Of a DNA stretch of 37,791 bases, positions 6,807 to 16,989 are shown one piece after another. The stretch is taken from NCBI GenBank assembly GCA_947632515.1, contig CANRPO010000029.1, positions 1 through 37,791 of the forward strand. Reading direction: 5' to 3'. A program made the position numbers and the translations under genes. Source of the stretch: an uncultured Lachnospiraceae bacterium (GTDB taxonomy: Bacteria > Bacillota > Clostridia > Lachnospirales > Lachnospiraceae). The first letter of the stretch is position 1. Every line of letters starts with the position of its first letter. The notes under the pieces were generated by a model. That model had not been told where the DNA came from, did not search any database, and saw nothing but the letters and a program-made list of their open reading frames with translations.

Positions 6807-7832
6807 ATGCAGTTAGATGAAAGAAAATATACAATATTGCAAGCCATCATTCGCAACTATTTAGAGACAGGAGAGCCGGTAGGCAGCAGGACGATCTCGA
6901 AATATACTGACTTGAATTTGAGTTCGGCTACCATTCGAAATGAGATGGCCGATCTGGAAGAGCTGGGGTACATCCTGCAGCCGCACACTTCCGCGGGACG
7001 CATCCCGTCCGACAAGGGCTATCGCTTATATGTAGATAAGATGATGGAGGAGAAGGAGCGGGAAGTGGAGGAGATGAAGGAGACGCTGCTCGAGAAGGAG
7101 AGCAAGATGGATCATCTCCTGCAGAAGGCGGCGAAAATGCTGGCCGCCAACACGGATTACGCGGCGGTGGTATCCGCACCGCAGTATCACCGAAACAAGC
7201 TGAAATTTATCCAGCTGTCCCGCGTGGACGTCAACCAGATCCTGGCAGTTATCGTCGTGGAGGGCAATGTGATCAAGAACACCATGCTCACGGTGGATGA
7301 AACGCTGAACGACGAGGCGCTGTTAAAACTGAATATCCTGTTGAATACGCACCTGAACGGGCTGTCGTTAGACGAGATCAATCTGGGAATGATCTCGGCG
7401 ATGAAACAGCAGGCGGGCATATACAGCGACATCATTGCGAATGTCATCGACGCGGTTGCCGAGGCGATCAGGGCGGACGAGGATCTGGAGATCTACACCA
7501 GCGGGGCGAAGAACTTTTTCAAGTACCCGGAGCTGGCGGATAACGAGCGGGCCAGCGAGCTGATCACAACCTTTGAAGAGAAACAGCTTTTGAGCGAACT
7601 GGTGCAGGATAATCTGGCGGACGAGAACAACACGGGCATCCAAGTGTACATCGGCAGCGAGACGCCGGTGCAGGGCATGAAAGATTGCAGCATCGTGACC
7701 GCGACCTACGAGCTGGATGAGGGAATGAAGGGAACCATCGGTATCATCGGGCCGAAGAGGATGGATTATGAAAAAGTGGTTAAGAATCTGAAACTGCTCA
7801 AGAGTCAGCTCGACGATCTATATAGAAAGTAA
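6807..7832 (+). CDS. hrcA: Heat-inducible transcription repressor HrcA
   Basis: Repressor of class I heat-shock genes through CIRCE. At 341 residues it has normal length. The N-terminal winged helix (about 1-75) contains RTISKYTDLNLSSATIRNEM and the family signature ELGYILQPHTSAGRIPSDKGYR. The rest is the GAF-like HrcA dimerisation domain. The ATG at 6807 has AGGAG 7 nt upstream; an out-of-frame ATG at 6802 stops at once. It opens the operon hrcA-grpE-dnaK-dnaJ, directly behind its own operator. No groESL is in the window. Nothing unusual is seen. Confidence 0.97.
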   Translation: MQLDERKYTILQAIIRNYLETGEPVGSRTISKYTDLNLSSATIRNEMADLEELGYILQPHTSAGRIPSDKGYRLYVDKMMEEKEREVEEMKETLLEKESKMDHLLQKAAKMLAANTDYAAVVSAPQYHRNKLKFIQLSRVDVNQILAVIVVEGNVIKNTMLTVDETLNDEALLKLNILLNTHLNGLSLDEINLGMISAMKQQAGIYSDIIANVIDAVAEAIRADEDLEIYTSGAKNFFKYPELADNERASELITTFEEKQLLSELVQDNLADENNTGIQVYIGSETPVQGMKDCSIVTATYELDEGMKGTIGIIGPKRMDYEKVVKNLKLLKSQLDDLYRK

Positions 7833-7853
7833 AGACGGAAAGGAATGAGAGGC

Positions 7854-8489
7854 GTGGCAGAGGACAAAGAGAAACTGCAGGAAGAAAATCCGGACGAAGA
7901 AACGGTTTCGGAAACGGCCGAAGACAAAGAGGCGGCCGACGCTCCCGAAGAGAAGGCGCAGGAGGAGAGCCGAGAGGAGTCCGGGGAAGAAAAAGAGGAA
8001 AAAGAAGAGAAGAAGGAAAAGAAGAAGAAAGAGAAGGCGGATAAAAAACAGGATGCGCTCAAGGAGAAAGTCGAGGCGCTTGAGGACAGAGTGAAACGCC
8101 AGATGGCAGAGTTTGAGAATTTCCGCAAGCGCACGGAGAAGGAAAAGACGATGATGTTCGAGACAGGCGCCAAGAGCGTGATCGAGAAGATCCTTCCGGT
8201 GGTGGATAACTTTGAGAGAGGGCTTGCGACGGTGCCCGAGGAGGAAAAGGGCGGCGCTTTTGCCCAGGGCATGGAGATGATCTACAAGCAGCTTGTGACG
8301 GAGCTTGAGAATATGGAAGTCAAACCGATCCCGGCGGTGGGCGAGGAATTCAATCCCGATTATCACAACGCGGTGATGCAGGTGGAGAGCGAGGAGTTTG
8401 AGTCGGGCGTGATCGCGCAGGAACTGCAAAAAGGTTATACCTACCGCGACAGTGTCGTCAGACACAGTATGGTTGCGGTGGTTAGTTAA
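7854..8489 (+). CDS. grpE: Nucleotide exchange factor GrpE
   Basis: Cochaperone that releases ADP from DnaK. The first 60 or so residues are a highly charged Glu/Lys tail including runs such as EEKEEKKEKKKKEK, followed by the long dimerising helix (ALEDRVKRQMAEFENFRKRT) and the C-terminal beta domain ending in YTYRDSVVRHSMVAVV. The GTG at 7854 is preferred because AAAGGA lies 9 nt upstream. The ATG at 7845 abuts that ribosome site and is less likely; using it adds three residues. At 211 residues it is slightly long owing to the charged tail. It lies 21 nt after hrcA within the CIRCE operon. Confidence 0.94.
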   Translation: MAEDKEKLQEENPDEETVSETAEDKEAADAPEEKAQEESREESGEEKEEKEEKKEKKKKEKADKKQDALKEKVEALEDRVKRQMAEFENFRKRTEKEKTMMFETGAKSVIEKILPVVDNFERGLATVPEEEKGGAFAQGMEMIYKQLVTELENMEVKPIPAVGEEFNPDYHNAVMQVESEEFESGVIAQELQKGYTYRDSVVRHSMVAVVS

Positions 8490-8520
8490 TAGAACAATAT
8501 AAAAAGTGATGACATAGTAG

Positions 8521-10403
<1,883 letters not shown>

Positions 10404-10404
<1 letters not shown>

Positions 10405-10495
10405 ACAATTCAGCCGAATCGAATCCGGCAGACAAATCATGCTTGCATGAATTTGGCTGTCGGATGATGATTCGAGAGGGCGTGGCTGAATTGTT
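10404..10495 (+). repeat. Long inverted-repeat hairpin between dnaK and dnaJ
   Basis: The 112-nt dnaK-dnaJ gap is almost filled by one hairpin. The outer stem is 12 perfect base pairs (10404-10415 with 10484-10495). An inner interrupted stem (10423-10437 with 10451-10465) ends in CATGC-TT-GCATG. No T-run follows, so it is not a terminator. It may stabilise or punctuate the message between dnaK and dnaJ, or be a dispersed palindromic element. The right outer arm is separated from the inner stem by about 10 unpaired bases. Confidence 0.7.
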
Positions 10496-10516
10496 GATGC
10501 AGGGAAGGAATCATTC

Positions 10517-11683
10517 ATGGCAGAACAAAAACGAGATTACTATGAGGTGCTCGGCATAGATAAAAATGCCGACGACGCCGCCATCAAAAAAGCATATAGG
10601 GCTTTGGCCAAGAAGTACCACCCCGACATGAATCCCGGCGACGCGGAGGCGGAGAAGAAGTTTAAAGAGGCGTCCGAGGCTTATGCGATTTTGAGTGATC
10701 CCGAGAAGAGAAGGCAGTATGACCAGTATGGCCATGCTGCTTTCGACGGCGCGGGTGGCGCGGGCGGTTTCGGCGGCTTTGATTTTAACAGCGCCGATTT
10801 CAGCGATATTTTCGGAGACATATTCGGCGATATATTTGGCGGCAGCAGGCGCAGCAGGAGCAACGGCCCGATGAAGGGCGCCAATATCCGCACCAGTGTG
10901 CGCATCACCTTCGAGGAGGCCGTCTTCGGCGTCGAGAAGGAGATAGAACTTACCCTGAAGGACGAGTGTACATCGTGTCATGGAACCGGGGCGAAACCCG
11001 GCACCAACCCGGAGACCTGTACGAAGTGCGGCGGCAAGGGTCAGGTGGTATTCACGCAGCAGTCCTTCTTTGGAACGGTCAGGAATGTGCAGACATGTCC
11101 CGACTGTCACGGTACAGGCAAAGTGATCAGAGATAAGTGCCCCGACTGCCGGGGGACGGGATATATCGCCAACAAGAAGACGATCCAAGTGTCTATTCCA
11201 GCGGGTATCGACAACGGGCAGTGCGTCCGCATCCGCGACAAGGGCGAGCCGGGGACGAACGGCGGCCCGAGAGGCGATCTTCTGGTGGAGGTAGTAGTGG
11301 GGAGACACCCGATCTTCCAGAGGCAGGACGAGAACATATACTCCACCGTGCCGATGTCCTTTGCGGTCGCATCGATGGGCGGTGAGATCGTGATCGATAC
11401 TGTGGACGGCAAAGTGATCTACGACGTCAAAGCGGGAACCCAGACCGACACGAAAGTGCGCCTGAAAGGCAAGGGTGTTCCGTCGCTGCGAAACAAGAAC
11501 ATCAGGGGCGATCATTACGTCACGCTGGTCGTTCAGGTGCCGGATAAGCTCTCCCACGAGGCGCGGGAACTTCTGAAGAAATTCGACGAGGAGACGGGAG
11601 ATACCTTGAACGCTGCGAAGAATTATACTTCGGGCTATTCGGAGGAAACAGACGGCAAGGGCAAGAAGAAATTCAGAAGGTAA
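10517..11683 (+). CDS. dnaJ: Chaperone protein DnaJ (Hsp40, type I)
   Basis: Cochaperone that stimulates DnaK ATPase and delivers substrates. Its 388 residues have every type I feature. The J domain (about 1-72) has the HPD motif in [10 protein letters not shown], and a Gly/Phe-rich linker follows ([11 protein letters not shown], with [13 protein letters not shown]). Four zinc-binding CxxCxGxG motifs are present: [24 protein letters not shown] and CPDCRGTG. The C-terminal substrate-binding domains are complete. It is the last gene of the heat-shock operon, followed by a strong terminator. Confidence 0.98.
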   Translation: MAEQKRDYYEVLGIDKNADDAAIKKAYRALAKKYHPDMNPGDAEAEKKFKEASEAYAILSDPEKRRQYDQYGHAAFDGAGGAGGFGGFDFNSADFSDIFGDIFGDIFGGSRRSRSNGPMKGANIRTSVRITFEEAVFGVEKEIELTLKDECTSCHGTGAKPGTNPETCTKCGGKGQVVFTQQSFFGTVRNVQTCPDCHGTGKVIRDKCPDCRGTGYIANKKTIQVSIPAGIDNGQCVRIRDKGEPGTNGGPRGDLLVEVVVGRHPIFQRQDENIYSTVPMSFAVASMGGEIVIDTVDGKVIYDVKAGTQTDTKVRLKGKGVPSLRNKNIRGDHYVTLVVQVPDKLSHEARELLKKFDEETGDTLNAAKNYTSGYSEETDGKGKKKFRR

Positions 11684-11696
11684 TACGGTCATATAT

Positions 11697-11746
11697 GGAC
11701 CTCTTTCATCGGAGCATATTCGATGAGAGAGGTCCTTGCCTTTTTC
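11697..11746 (+). terminator. Terminator of the heat-shock operon
   Basis: A 15-bp stem with one G-U pair (11697-11711 with 11721-11735) and a 9-nt loop is followed by TTGCCTTTTTC. It closes hrcA-grpE-dnaK-dnaJ. Confidence 0.9.
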
Positions 11747-11810
11747 TTACATTTTGAAAATCAAGTATACACTCTCTCGTTTTTCGGGTATAATATCCGA
11801 AAAGGGCAGA

Positions 11811-12175
11811 GTCGAATATCTGAAAGCCGGATGCCGTGCATGCACGAGCAGGCGCGCTTTCAGATATTCGACGAGCGAAGCGAACTCGTAAATCCGAAGG
11901 ATTTGCGAGTCTCTGCCCTGTGTAGCACAGGGTGAAAGCCTGTGTAACACAAGCCTGTGTAGTACAGGGTGAAAGCCGGATGCCGTGCATGCACGGGCAG
12001 ACGCGCTATCAGATATTCGACGAGCGAAGCGAACTCGTAAATCCGAAGGATTTGCGAGTCTCTGCCCTGTGTAACACAAGCCTGTGTAACACAGAGCGTA
12101 AGCTCTTGTAGCGCAGGGTGAAAGCCGGATGCCGTGCATGCACGGGCAGACGCGCTTTCAGATATTCGACGAGTG
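11811..12175 (+). repeat. 149-bp tandem repeat of nested hairpins (about 2.4 units)
   Basis: Units begin at 11821, 11970 and 12119, exactly 149 bp apart; the third is cut after about 55 bp. Each unit starts with a segment containing the palindrome GTGCATGCAC and ending CAGATATTCGACGAG. A 12-bp hairpin with a GAA loop follows (ACTCGTAAATCC / GGATTTGCGAGT), then a variable stretch of CCTGTGTA-type mini-repeats that themselves pair. In unit one the upstream arm 11811-11827 pairs perfectly with 11856-11872 (17 bp). The array fills the gap between the dnaJ terminator and the DUF3048 gene, starting 17 nt after a TATAAT box (11789-11794). Short open frames here (both strands) repeat with the array and are not genes. 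Confidence 0.9.
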
Positions 12176-12194
12176 GATCAACGAGGGGGAAAAT

Positions 12195-13493
12195 ATGTAT
12201 CGAGGAAGGAAAGCGCTGTTGGCGGCCGTTTTGTGCACGGCGGCCCTTCTGTACGGCTGCGGGATCAGAGAGGAGAACGCGCCTGAACCGGAGGCGACGG
12301 AGGAACAGCCGGCGGCGGAAGAGGAAGAGACGACAGAGGAGGAAGTGGTCGAGGAGCCAGAGGATAAACGGCAGGTCATCGAGGAGAGGACGGAGGTAAA
12401 CGGCAAGATCCAGAGCTATCTGACGGGACAGTGGACAAGCACGGAGCAGGCGCTCAGAAGACCTATCGCCGTCATGATCCCGAACAACAGACCGGCTATG
12501 CCGCAGTACGGATTATCGCGGGCGGGTATCATCTATGAGGCTCCCGTGGAGGGGCGTATCACAAGACTGATGGCGGTGTTTGAGGACTTCGATGATCTGG
12601 AGCGGATCGGGCCCGTGCGCAGCAGCCGCGACTACTTTGTTTATGTGGCCATGGGATATGAGGCGATCTACTGCAACTGGGGACTGGCAAGGCCCTATGT
12701 GGAAGAGTTGATCAACCGTCCCAACTATTACAATATCAGTATGGGGGTAGCCGGCATCCACAATCCTGCCGACGAGGCTTTCGACAGGGTCAGCCGTCCG
12801 GGATACGCCACGGAGTTCACGGGCTATCTCATGATAGACGGCCTGTTTAAAGCAGTGGAACGTCTGGGATACGACTGGGCTTATGACGAGGATTATGTGC
12901 CGCCGTTTTTGTTTGCGGCGGACGGCGTAACCGCAGACTATGCGGATTGCGAGGAGGCGGCGCTGATCTATCCCGGCGGGGTTTCGGAGAACAATTCCGG
13001 AGGATACGGCGCGTATCATCCGTACTTCGAGTACGATGCGGACACCGGTCTGTACTATCGCTATCAGGACGGCGGGAAACAGATCGACGAGTACAACGGC
13101 GAGCAGCTCGCCGTCAGCAACGTGGTCTTTCAGTATTGCCACGGCGAAGTGCGGGACGATCACGATTATCTCGCGTTCGGCGTGCACGGCGAGGGCGACG
13201 CTGTCGTTTTTACGGGCGGCAGAGCGATCCCGGGGACGTGGGAGCGATACGAAGGAGACTTTACTCCTGCGAAATTCTACGACGAAGACGGCGAGGAGAT
13301 CGTTTTTAATCAGGGAAAAACCTGGGTGTGCAATATCTGGCAGGAGTACGGCGAGTACGCGCGTTACGGTGCGGACAAGGAGCATCTGGTCATGCCGGAC
13401 GTGCCCTCTGTACAGAATGCCGGCAAGAACAACGTGAAGGAAGATGCGGCGGCGATCGCGGAGGCCGCCGGGAAAGCAGAGTCTGACGACTAG
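12195..13493 (+). CDS. DUF3048 (YerB-like) lipoprotein with SYLTG motif
   Basis: A 432-residue exported lipoprotein. Residues 1-21 are a signal peptide ending in the lipobox LLYG before C22, followed by a Glu-rich linker (EATEEQPAAEEEETTEEE) and then the DUF3048 N-terminal domain. Recognisable DUF3048 features are RPIAVMIPNNRPAMPQYGLSRAGIIYEA, read here as two adjoining stretches, and ITRLMAVFEDFDDLERIGPVRSSRDYF. The usual N-T-G-L-P stretch just before the domain is replaced by QSYLTGQ (73-79), matching the repeats of the small secreted protein at 0.8-1.1 kb. Biological function of the family is unknown. GAGGGGG lies before the ATG at 12195, and translation upstream would run into the tandem repeat. 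prmA follows 13 nt downstream. Confidence 0.88.
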   Translation: MYRGRKALLAAVLCTAALLYGCGIREENAPEPEATEEQPAAEEEETTEEEVVEEPEDKRQVIEERTEVNGKIQSYLTGQWTSTEQALRRPIAVMIPNNRPAMPQYGLSRAGIIYEAPVEGRITRLMAVFEDFDDLERIGPVRSSRDYFVYVAMGYEAIYCNWGLARPYVEELINRPNYYNISMGVAGIHNPADEAFDRVSRPGYATEFTGYLMIDGLFKAVERLGYDWAYDEDYVPPFLFAADGVTADYADCEEAALIYPGGVSENNSGGYGAYHPYFEYDADTGLYYRYQDGGKQIDEYNGEQLAVSNVVFQYCHGEVRDDHDYLAFGVHGEGDAVVFTGGRAIPGTWERYEGDFTPAKFYDEDGEEIVFNQGKTWVCNIWQEYGEYARYGADKEHLVMPDVPSVQNAGKNNVKEDAAAIAEAAGKAESDD

Positions 13494-13506
13494 AAGGATA
13501 TTGGTT

Positions 13507-14496
13507 ATGAAATGGATGAAATTCAGGATCAAGACGATCACGGACGCGGAAGACATGATTATCAGCGCCCTCTATGACATCGGTCTGGAGGGCGCGCAGA
13601 TCGAAGACAAGATCCCGCTGACGGCGCTGGAGAAGGAGCAGATGTTTGTGGATATTCTGCCGGACGGCCCGGAGGATGACGGCGTCGCGTATCTGAGCTT
13701 TTTCGTGGAGGAGAGGGAGGACGGCAGCCTCGAAGTGGGCGGCATGGCCACCGACAGAGGGACGATCCTCGCGCAGATTGAGAAGGAGCTTGACGAACTG
13801 CGTTTCTTTATGGACGTCGGCGAGGGCAGTATCGAGGTGACGGAGACGGAGGACATCGACTGGATCAACAACTGGAAACAGTATTTTCACCAGTTTTACA
13901 TAGACGATCTGCTCGTGATCCCTTCCTGGGAGGAGATCAGGGAGGAAGACCGGGACAAAAAGGTGCTGCACATCGATCCCGGCACGGCATTCGGGACGGG
14001 AATGCACGAGACGACACAGCTCTGCATCCGTCAGATCAAAAAGTATCTCACCTCGGAGACGGAGCTTTTGGACGTGGGAACGGGCAGCGGTATTCTTGCC
14101 ATCATTGCCTTGCTGTATGGGGCGAAACATGCGGTGGGGACAGACTTGGACCCCTGCGCCGTGGAGGCGGTCGCGCAGAATATGGAGGCCAACGGGATAG
14201 CGGACGAGGCTTTTCAGATGATGATCGGCAACCTTATCTCTGACAGGGAGATCCGGGACAGAGTGGGTTACGGGCGCTACGACATCGTGGTCGCGAACAT
14301 TCTCGCGGATGTGTTGGTGCCGCTCACGCCGGTCATTGTACCGCACATGAAAATAGGCGGTATCTATATTACTTCAGGCATTATCGACACGAAAGAGCAG
14401 ATCGTCAGGGAGGCGGTCGAGGCGGCGGGACTCACGATCCTTGAGGTGACTTATCAGGGAGAATGGGTGTCTGTCACGGCGCGCAGGGAACGGTAA
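13507..14496 (+). CDS. prmA: Ribosomal protein L11 methyltransferase
   Basis: SAM-dependent enzyme that trimethylates ribosomal protein L11. The 329 residues comprise an N-terminal substrate-binding ferredoxin-like part and a C-terminal Rossmann methyltransferase. There, DVGTGSGILAI (from D189) binds SAM and VVANILADVL (N264) is the catalytic NILA-type motif. The central HIDPGTAFGTGMHETTQLC is diagnostic of PrmA. The ATG at 13507 has AAGGA 8 nt upstream. It lies in a tight cluster DUF3048-prmA-vanZ-rsmE; prmA next to rsmE after dnaJ is the usual Firmicutes order, here with a vanZ-like gene between. Confidence 0.96.
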   Translation: MKWMKFRIKTITDAEDMIISALYDIGLEGAQIEDKIPLTALEKEQMFVDILPDGPEDDGVAYLSFFVEEREDGSLEVGGMATDRGTILAQIEKELDELRFFMDVGEGSIEVTETEDIDWINNWKQYFHQFYIDDLLVIPSWEEIREEDRDKKVLHIDPGTAFGTGMHETTQLCIRQIKKYLTSETELLDVGTGSGILAIIALLYGAKHAVGTDLDPCAVEAVAQNMEANGIADEAFQMMIGNLISDREIRDRVGYGRYDIVVANILADVLVPLTPVIVPHMKIGGIYITSGIIDTKEQIVREAVEAAGLTILEVTYQGEWVSVTARRER

Positions 14497-14500
14497 ACCT

Positions 14501-14998
14501 ATGGGAATCAAAACAGAGAAAAACCGGATGCGGAGGAGAAGTACGACGGCCGGTGTTCTGGCGCTCGTATGGATGTGCGTGATCTTTGCGTTCTCCGCGC
14601 AGACGAGTGAAGAATCCAGCGAGGTCAGCACCGGGTTCAGCTACCGCATCGTCAATACGACGGGGCTGCTTTTTCATCTGCATATAGACGAGGAGAAGAT
14701 CAGGGAAATTGCGAACTCCATAGAGTATTTTGTGAGAAAGGGCGCCCATATGACGGAGTACGCAGTCTTGGCGATCCTGCTCTATCTTTGGCTGGAAAGA
14801 TGGCGGCTGTCGCGTCTGCGCATGGCGTGTACGGCTGCGGCTCTGGCTGCGCTCTACGCGTGCAGCGACGAGATCCATCAGTTGTTTGTGGCGGGGCGCG
14901 CCGGCATGGTGAGCGACGTGCTGGTGGACAGCGCCGGAGCGGTGGCAGGGTTGGCGCTTTTCCTTTTGATCGGAAAGATCGTCAGAAAGGTTCGGTAG
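14501..14998 (+). CDS. VanZ-like family membrane protein
   Basis: A 165-residue protein with four hydrophobic segments. It has the family's polar signature residues: FSAQTSEES after the first segment, RKGAHMTEY, and SDEIHQLFVAGRAGMVSDVLVDSAGA. VanZ of the vanA cluster gives low-level teicoplanin resistance, but most chromosomal homologues have unknown function, so this should not be read as a resistance gene. It sits 4 nt after prmA and 5 nt before rsmE, which implies co-transcription and perhaps translational coupling. Confidence 0.9.
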   Translation: MGIKTEKNRMRRRSTTAGVLALVWMCVIFAFSAQTSEESSEVSTGFSYRIVNTTGLLFHLHIDEEKIREIANSIEYFVRKGAHMTEYAVLAILLYLWLERWRLSRLRMACTAAALAALYACSDEIHQLFVAGRAGMVSDVLVDSAGAVAGLALFLLIGKIVRKVR

Positions 14999-15003
14999 AA
15001 GGG

Positions 15004-15747
15004 ATGTATCGTTTTTTTGTGGAGCCGTCGCAGATACAGGGCAAGAGGATCGTCATAACGGGGAACGACTTTAACCACATCAAAAATGTGCTGCGTATGA
15101 AACAAGGCGAGGAGATCGCGGTGAGCGACGGCGTTACCGGGCGGGAGTACCGCTGCGGTATTGAGGAGTACACGGAGCGGGAGGTCGTCTGCACGCTCCG
15201 TTTTATCAAGGAGGACGGGGTGGAACTTCCCGCCAAGGTCTATCTTTTTCAGGGACTGCCGAAAGCGGACAAGATGGAGCTGATCGTGCAGAAGGCGGTG
15301 GAGCTTGGCGTATACGAGATCATTCCCGTGGCGGCAAAACGGTGCGTGGTAAAGCTGGATGAGAAGAAAGCGGCGTCCAGGGTGAACAGATGGCAGAGTA
15401 TTGCCGAGGCGGCGGCCAAACAGAGCAGGCGCGGCGTGATCCCTGTGGTGCACAGCGTTATGTCCATGAAGGAGGCGTGCGCCTATGCGCGCGATATGGG
15501 CGTGAAGATCATTCCCTACGAGCTGGCGGAAGATATGCGGCATACCAAGGAGATCATAGAGTCCGTTCGGCCGGGAGAGAGCGTGGCCGTATTCATCGGT
15601 CCGGAAGGTGGCTTTGAAGAGAGCGAGATCGAGGAGGCGGTGGCGGCGGGCATAGAGCCCGTCACGCTGGGAAGGCGTATCCTGCGGACGGAGACGGCGG
15701 GTTTCACGGTGCTGTCGTGGCTGATGTATCAATTGGAGACTCCATAA
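15004..15747 (+). CDS. rsmE: 16S rRNA (uracil-1498-N3)-methyltransferase
   Basis: SPOUT-class enzyme that methylates U1498 of 16S rRNA. The 247 residues include an N-terminal PUA-like domain (MYRFFVEPSQIQGKRIVI, HIKNVLRMKQGEEIAVSDG). The C-terminal knotted SAM-binding domain has FIGPEGGFEESEI and LGRRILRTETAG, both diagnostic. The ATG at 15004 is 5 nt after the vanZ stop. A longer frame starting at 14788 reads through vanZ in another phase and is rejected. The remaining 63 nt before the desulfurase gene contain no terminator. Confidence 0.96.
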   Translation: MYRFFVEPSQIQGKRIVITGNDFNHIKNVLRMKQGEEIAVSDGVTGREYRCGIEEYTEREVVCTLRFIKEDGVELPAKVYLFQGLPKADKMELIVQKAVELGVYEIIPVAAKRCVVKLDEKKAASRVNRWQSIAEAAAKQSRRGVIPVVHSVMSMKEACAYARDMGVKIIPYELAEDMRHTKEIIESVRPGESVAVFIGPEGGFEESEIEEAVAAGIEPVTLGRRILRTETAGFTVLSWLMYQLETP

Positions 15748-15810
15748 CATATGATACCATATACAACACAAATTCCGCTGATGACAAGCTAAGAGAAAGG
15801 AATGACAGTC

Positions 15811-16965
15811 ATGGAAGTGTATTTAGACAACTCGGCGACGACCCGCTGTTTTGACGAGGTGTCGCAGTTGATGCACAAAGTCATGTGTGAGGATTACGGC
15901 AATCCGTCCAGCATGCACCACAAAGGAGTAGAGGCGGAGCGGTACTTGAGATATGCCGGGGAAACGCTGGCCAAGATTTTGAAAGTAAATGAGAAAGAAA
16001 TTCTGTTCACGTCAGGCGGTACGGAATCTGACAATATTGCGCTGATCGGCGCGGCGATGGCTAATCACAGGAAAGGCAGACATCTTATCACCACAGCGAT
16101 CGAGCACCCCGCGATCCTTCAGCCCATGGCCTATCTGGAGAAACAGGGCTTTCAAGTCACCTATCTTCCTGTAGACCGCGAGGGAAGGATCTCGCTGAGG
16201 GATTTGGAACGCGCGATGAGACCGGACACGATTTTGGTGTCGATCATGCACACAAACAATGAGATCGGCAGTATTCAACCCATCGGGGAGGCGGGCGCGC
16301 TGATCAGGCGCATCAACCCCGGCACGCTGTTTCATGTGGACGCGGTGCAGGGATTCGGCAAATTCCGCATCTATCCCGCTAAGCTGCACGTGGATATGCT
16401 GTCCGTCAGCGCCCATAAGATCCACGGGCCGAAGGGCGTCGGTTTTCTCTATATCAGAGATGGGGCAAAGGTCAGTCCCATCCTGTACGGCGGCGGCCAG
16501 CAGAAGGGGATGCGTTCCGGCACGGAGAATGTTCCCGGCATCGCCGGGCTCGCCAAGGCCGCGGAGATGGTCTATGCGCACCTTGACGAGGATATGGACA
16601 GATTGTACGGGCTGCGGACCATGTTCATCAGAGGCGTGGAAGGGATCGGGCAGGTCAGGGTCAACGGCTGTCCGGACGGAGAGGGAGCGGCTCATATCGT
16701 GAGCCTGTCGGTGCGCGGCGTGCGGAGCGAGGTGCTCCTGCATGCGCTGGAGGAGCGGGGCATCTATGTGTCCGCAGGCAGCGCGTGCTCCTCCAACAAG
16801 CCGCAGCCGTCCGCGACCCTGAAGGCGATCGGCGTGGAGAAAGATCTTTTGGATTCCACCATACGTTTCAGTTTTTCCGTCTTTACAACCAAGGAGGAAA
16901 TCCAGTATACTATACAGGCATTGTCAGAGACGATACCGATGCTGCGGAAATATACCAGACGGTGA
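15811..16965 (+). CDS. Cysteine desulfurase, NifS/IscS family (NifZ-like partner of ThiI)
   Basis: PLP enzyme that takes sulfur from cysteine as an enzyme-bound persulfide. The 384 residues show the PLP lysine K203 in SAHKIHGPKGVGF, the histidine in AIEHPAIL, and the persulfide cysteine C326 in SAGSACSSNK. It lies 24 nt before thiI, the same arrangement as nifZ-thiI in B. subtilis, where the desulfurase feeds ThiI for tRNA 4-thiouridine. A dedicated tRNA-thiolation role is therefore more likely than general Fe-S assembly, and no iscU/sufU is nearby. The ATG at 15811 has AAAGGA 9 nt upstream; the ATG at 15802 abuts that site. Confidence 0.93.
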   Translation: MEVYLDNSATTRCFDEVSQLMHKVMCEDYGNPSSMHHKGVEAERYLRYAGETLAKILKVNEKEILFTSGGTESDNIALIGAAMANHRKGRHLITTAIEHPAILQPMAYLEKQGFQVTYLPVDREGRISLRDLERAMRPDTILVSIMHTNNEIGSIQPIGEAGALIRRINPGTLFHVDAVQGFGKFRIYPAKLHVDMLSVSAHKIHGPKGVGFLYIRDGAKVSPILYGGGQQKGMRSGTENVPGIAGLAKAAEMVYAHLDEDMDRLYGLRTMFIRGVEGIGQVRVNGCPDGEGAAHIVSLSVRGVRSEVLLHALEERGIYVSAGSACSSNKPQPSATLKAIGVEKDLLDSTIRFSFSVFTTKEEIQYTIQALSETIPMLRKYTRR

Positions 16966-16989
16966 TTCGCGGAAAGGCACAGGTGAAAA

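Noticed and set aside
11723..12194. Several overlapping short open frames on both strands
   Set aside because: They repeat with the 149-bp array and have Cys/Arg/His-rich composition with no ribosome sites; they come from the repeat.
14501..14998. Reading the VanZ-like gene as an antibiotic resistance gene
   Set aside because: No van cluster is nearby; it lies in a housekeeping gene string and chromosomal VanZ homologues are common without known resistance.
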